Of a DNA stretch of 6,314 nt, positions 5,630 to 6,314 are shown piece by piece (within the stretch, counting starts at the first letter, position 1; every line of letters starts with the position of its first letter). This DNA is from an uncultured Bacilli bacterium (GTDB taxonomy: Bacteria; Bacillota_I; Bacilli_A; RF39; UBA660), in the NCBI GenBank assembly GCA_947627525.1, contig CANQWJ010000072.1, positions 1 to 6,314 on the forward strand, read 5' to 3'. The notes under the pieces are model-generated. The model worked only from the letters and a program-made list of their open reading frames with translations. It did not search any database and had not been told where the DNA came from. Both the position numbers and the translations under genes were made by a program.

Positions 5630-6091
5630 ATGATAATAAAATTAAATATTGATGATGAGAATGCACTTGCGCTTAAAAACAATACTAAAAGAGTAGACGT
5701 AAGAGCAAATATTCAAGATACAAACGATTATGACAAATTAAAAAAGGGTGATACTATTGAATACTTTAGTAATAAATTGGGAATATTTTATGCTAAAGTT
5801 AAAGAAGTAAATCACTATCAAACATTGAAAGAATTATTTACTTTAGAGGGAACTAGATATACAACTTCTATTAATAATAAAGAAACAATTAAAAACAAGG
5901 GTTTTTATGCTATTCATATCGAGTATTTATATAGTGAGAATACCGTTTGGGAAGAATTGTATGACAAAGCTAAACGAGTTAGAAATCCAAGAGATATATC
6001 AGGAATGATTAGTGCTGGACATGGTGCCGGAGATCGTGGACGAGCCGGACGCCATCGAGCTGGAGCATATCGAGGGCGAGATCGAATTTAA
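5630..6091 (+). CDS. ASCH-domain protein fused to a cytidine deaminase-like N-terminus, 3' end chimeric
   Basis: Residues 1-100 look like an ASCH domain (PUA-related fold, nucleotide or RNA processing). There is a short first strand, then the NNTKRVDVR segment with K20, D23 and R25, where the family carries its K-T-(I/V)-x-x-R signature, then LKKGDTIEYF, then a closing AIHIEYL strand. The E. coli member YqfB hydrolyses N4-acetylcytidine using Lys and Thr; here the Thr position appears to be Asp, so that activity is uncertain. Residues 106-130 (VWEELYDKAKRVRNPRDISGMISAG) resemble the start of cytidine deaminase-like proteins, before their HxE/PCxxC zinc site. Native sequence ends by about residue 130 (near 6019). 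The remaining codons to TAA 6089-6091 are an out-of-frame reading of the foreign ABC gene. The ASCH call is good and the deaminase call is tentative. Confidence 0.7.
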   Translation: MIIKLNIDDENALALKNNTKRVDVRANIQDTNDYDKLKKGDTIEYFSNKLGIFYAKVKEVNHYQTLKELFTLEGTRYTTSINNKETIKNKGFYAIHIEYLYSENTVWEELYDKAKRVRNPRDISGMISAGHGAGDRGRAGRHRAGAYRGRDRI

Positions 6092-6314
6092 AGACGTGTG
6101 GTTCTCCTATAAGCCCGGCGAATGGGTCCTGAAGGGCGTGTCCTTCCACGTCATGCCCAAGCAGACCGTGGCCTTTGTAGGGGCCACCGGCGCGGGCAAG
6201 ACCACCATCCTCTCCCTGATCTGCCGGAATTACGACATTCAGAAGGGCCAGATCCTCATCGACGGCATCGACATCCGCCACATCAAGATCTCCTCCCTGC
6301 GCAAGCACTTCGGC
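6012..6314 (+). CDS. ABC exporter ATP-binding domain fragment (foreign, both ends missing)
   Basis: Read from 6012 this gives 101 open codons of the nucleotide-binding domain of an MsbA/LmrA-type ABC exporter, the kind that fuses a six-helix membrane domain to an ATPase and pumps lipids or drugs. VLDMVPEIVDEPDAIEL is the linker between the two domains. FKDVWFSYKPG holds the A-loop tyrosine (residue 33). GATGAGKTT (57-65, from 6180) is Walker A. DGIDIRHIKISSLRKHFG is the segment just before the Q-loop, where the window ends. The membrane domain should precede it, but an in-frame TGA lies at 6006-6008 and the sequence upstream belongs to another gene. Base composition and codon use (G/C third positions) differ sharply from the rest of the window, so it comes from another replicon or organism. 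Confidence 0.9.
   Translation, partial: MLDMVPEIVDEPDAIELEHIEGEIEFKDVWFSYKPGEWVLKGVSFHVMPKQTVAFVGATGAGKTTILSLICRNYDIQKGQILIDGIDIRHIKISSLRKHFG

Noticed and set aside
5470..5630. T-box or metabolite riboswitch upstream of the ASCH gene
   Set aside because: There is no T-box motif or recognisable aptamer. The region is taken up by a translated-looking leader ORF and a terminator/antiterminator pair.
6020..6091. Gly/Arg-rich C-terminal tail of the ASCH-domain open frame
   Set aside because: This is an out-of-frame reading of the ABC transporter segment after the join, not a natural low-complexity tail.
6009..6308. Minus-strand open frame of 99 codons at the window end
   Set aside because: Long only because GC-rich sequence lacks stops. 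The plus strand encodes an unmistakable ABC ATPase with Walker A.

Overview
The window is mostly AT-rich, with A/T-ending codons, strong AGGAGG-type ribosome binding sites, cell-wall sorting genes and an anaerobic ribonucleotide reductase activase. Together these suggest an anaerobic, walled, low-GC Gram-positive bacterium (Bacillota, perhaps an uncultured gut Bacilli lineage). That assignment is inference. The last ~300 bases are sharply different: GC-rich, G/C in third codon positions, encoding a fragment of an ABC exporter ATPase. I read this as a chimeric join at about 6008-6020.

Layout. (i) 1-1441: the 3' end of nrdG, a terminator, then a small charged-protein gene (58 aa) whose stop codon overlaps the ribosome binding site of a PHP-domain phosphoesterase/RNase, ending in a bidirectional terminator. 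(ii) 1440-4027: a divergent pair. On the minus strand is a secreted protein with a C-terminal NPSTG sorting signal. On the plus strand is a class B sortase with a ~270-residue N-terminal domain that must lie in the cytoplasm. (iii) 4050-5431: a divergent pair of peptidoglycan enzymes, a membrane-anchored VanY-type D,D-carboxypeptidase (minus) and a D-Ala-D-Ala carboxypeptidase of the PBP5/S11 type (plus) that stops right after its SxN motif and has no KTG half. (iv) 5421-6019: a 16-bp perfect palindrome, a promoter, a 21-codon leader ORF with a strong Shine-Dalgarno sequence, and a terminator whose 5' arm can instead pair over 15 bp with the leader ORF. This is an attenuator in front of an ASCH-domain protein apparently fused to the start of a cytidine deaminase-like domain. 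(v) 6012-6314: the foreign ABC ATPase fragment.

Biology. The middle of the window concerns the cell surface: a sortase beside a probable substrate, and two enzymes trimming D-Ala from stem peptides. The most novel-looking items are the sortase with a large uncharacterised cytoplasmic domain, and the attenuator-controlled ASCH/deaminase gene, which could be an inducible nucleoside-processing or nucleoside-antibiotic resistance unit. The second idea is speculative because the gene is cut off and the whole block lies between two suspicious joins.
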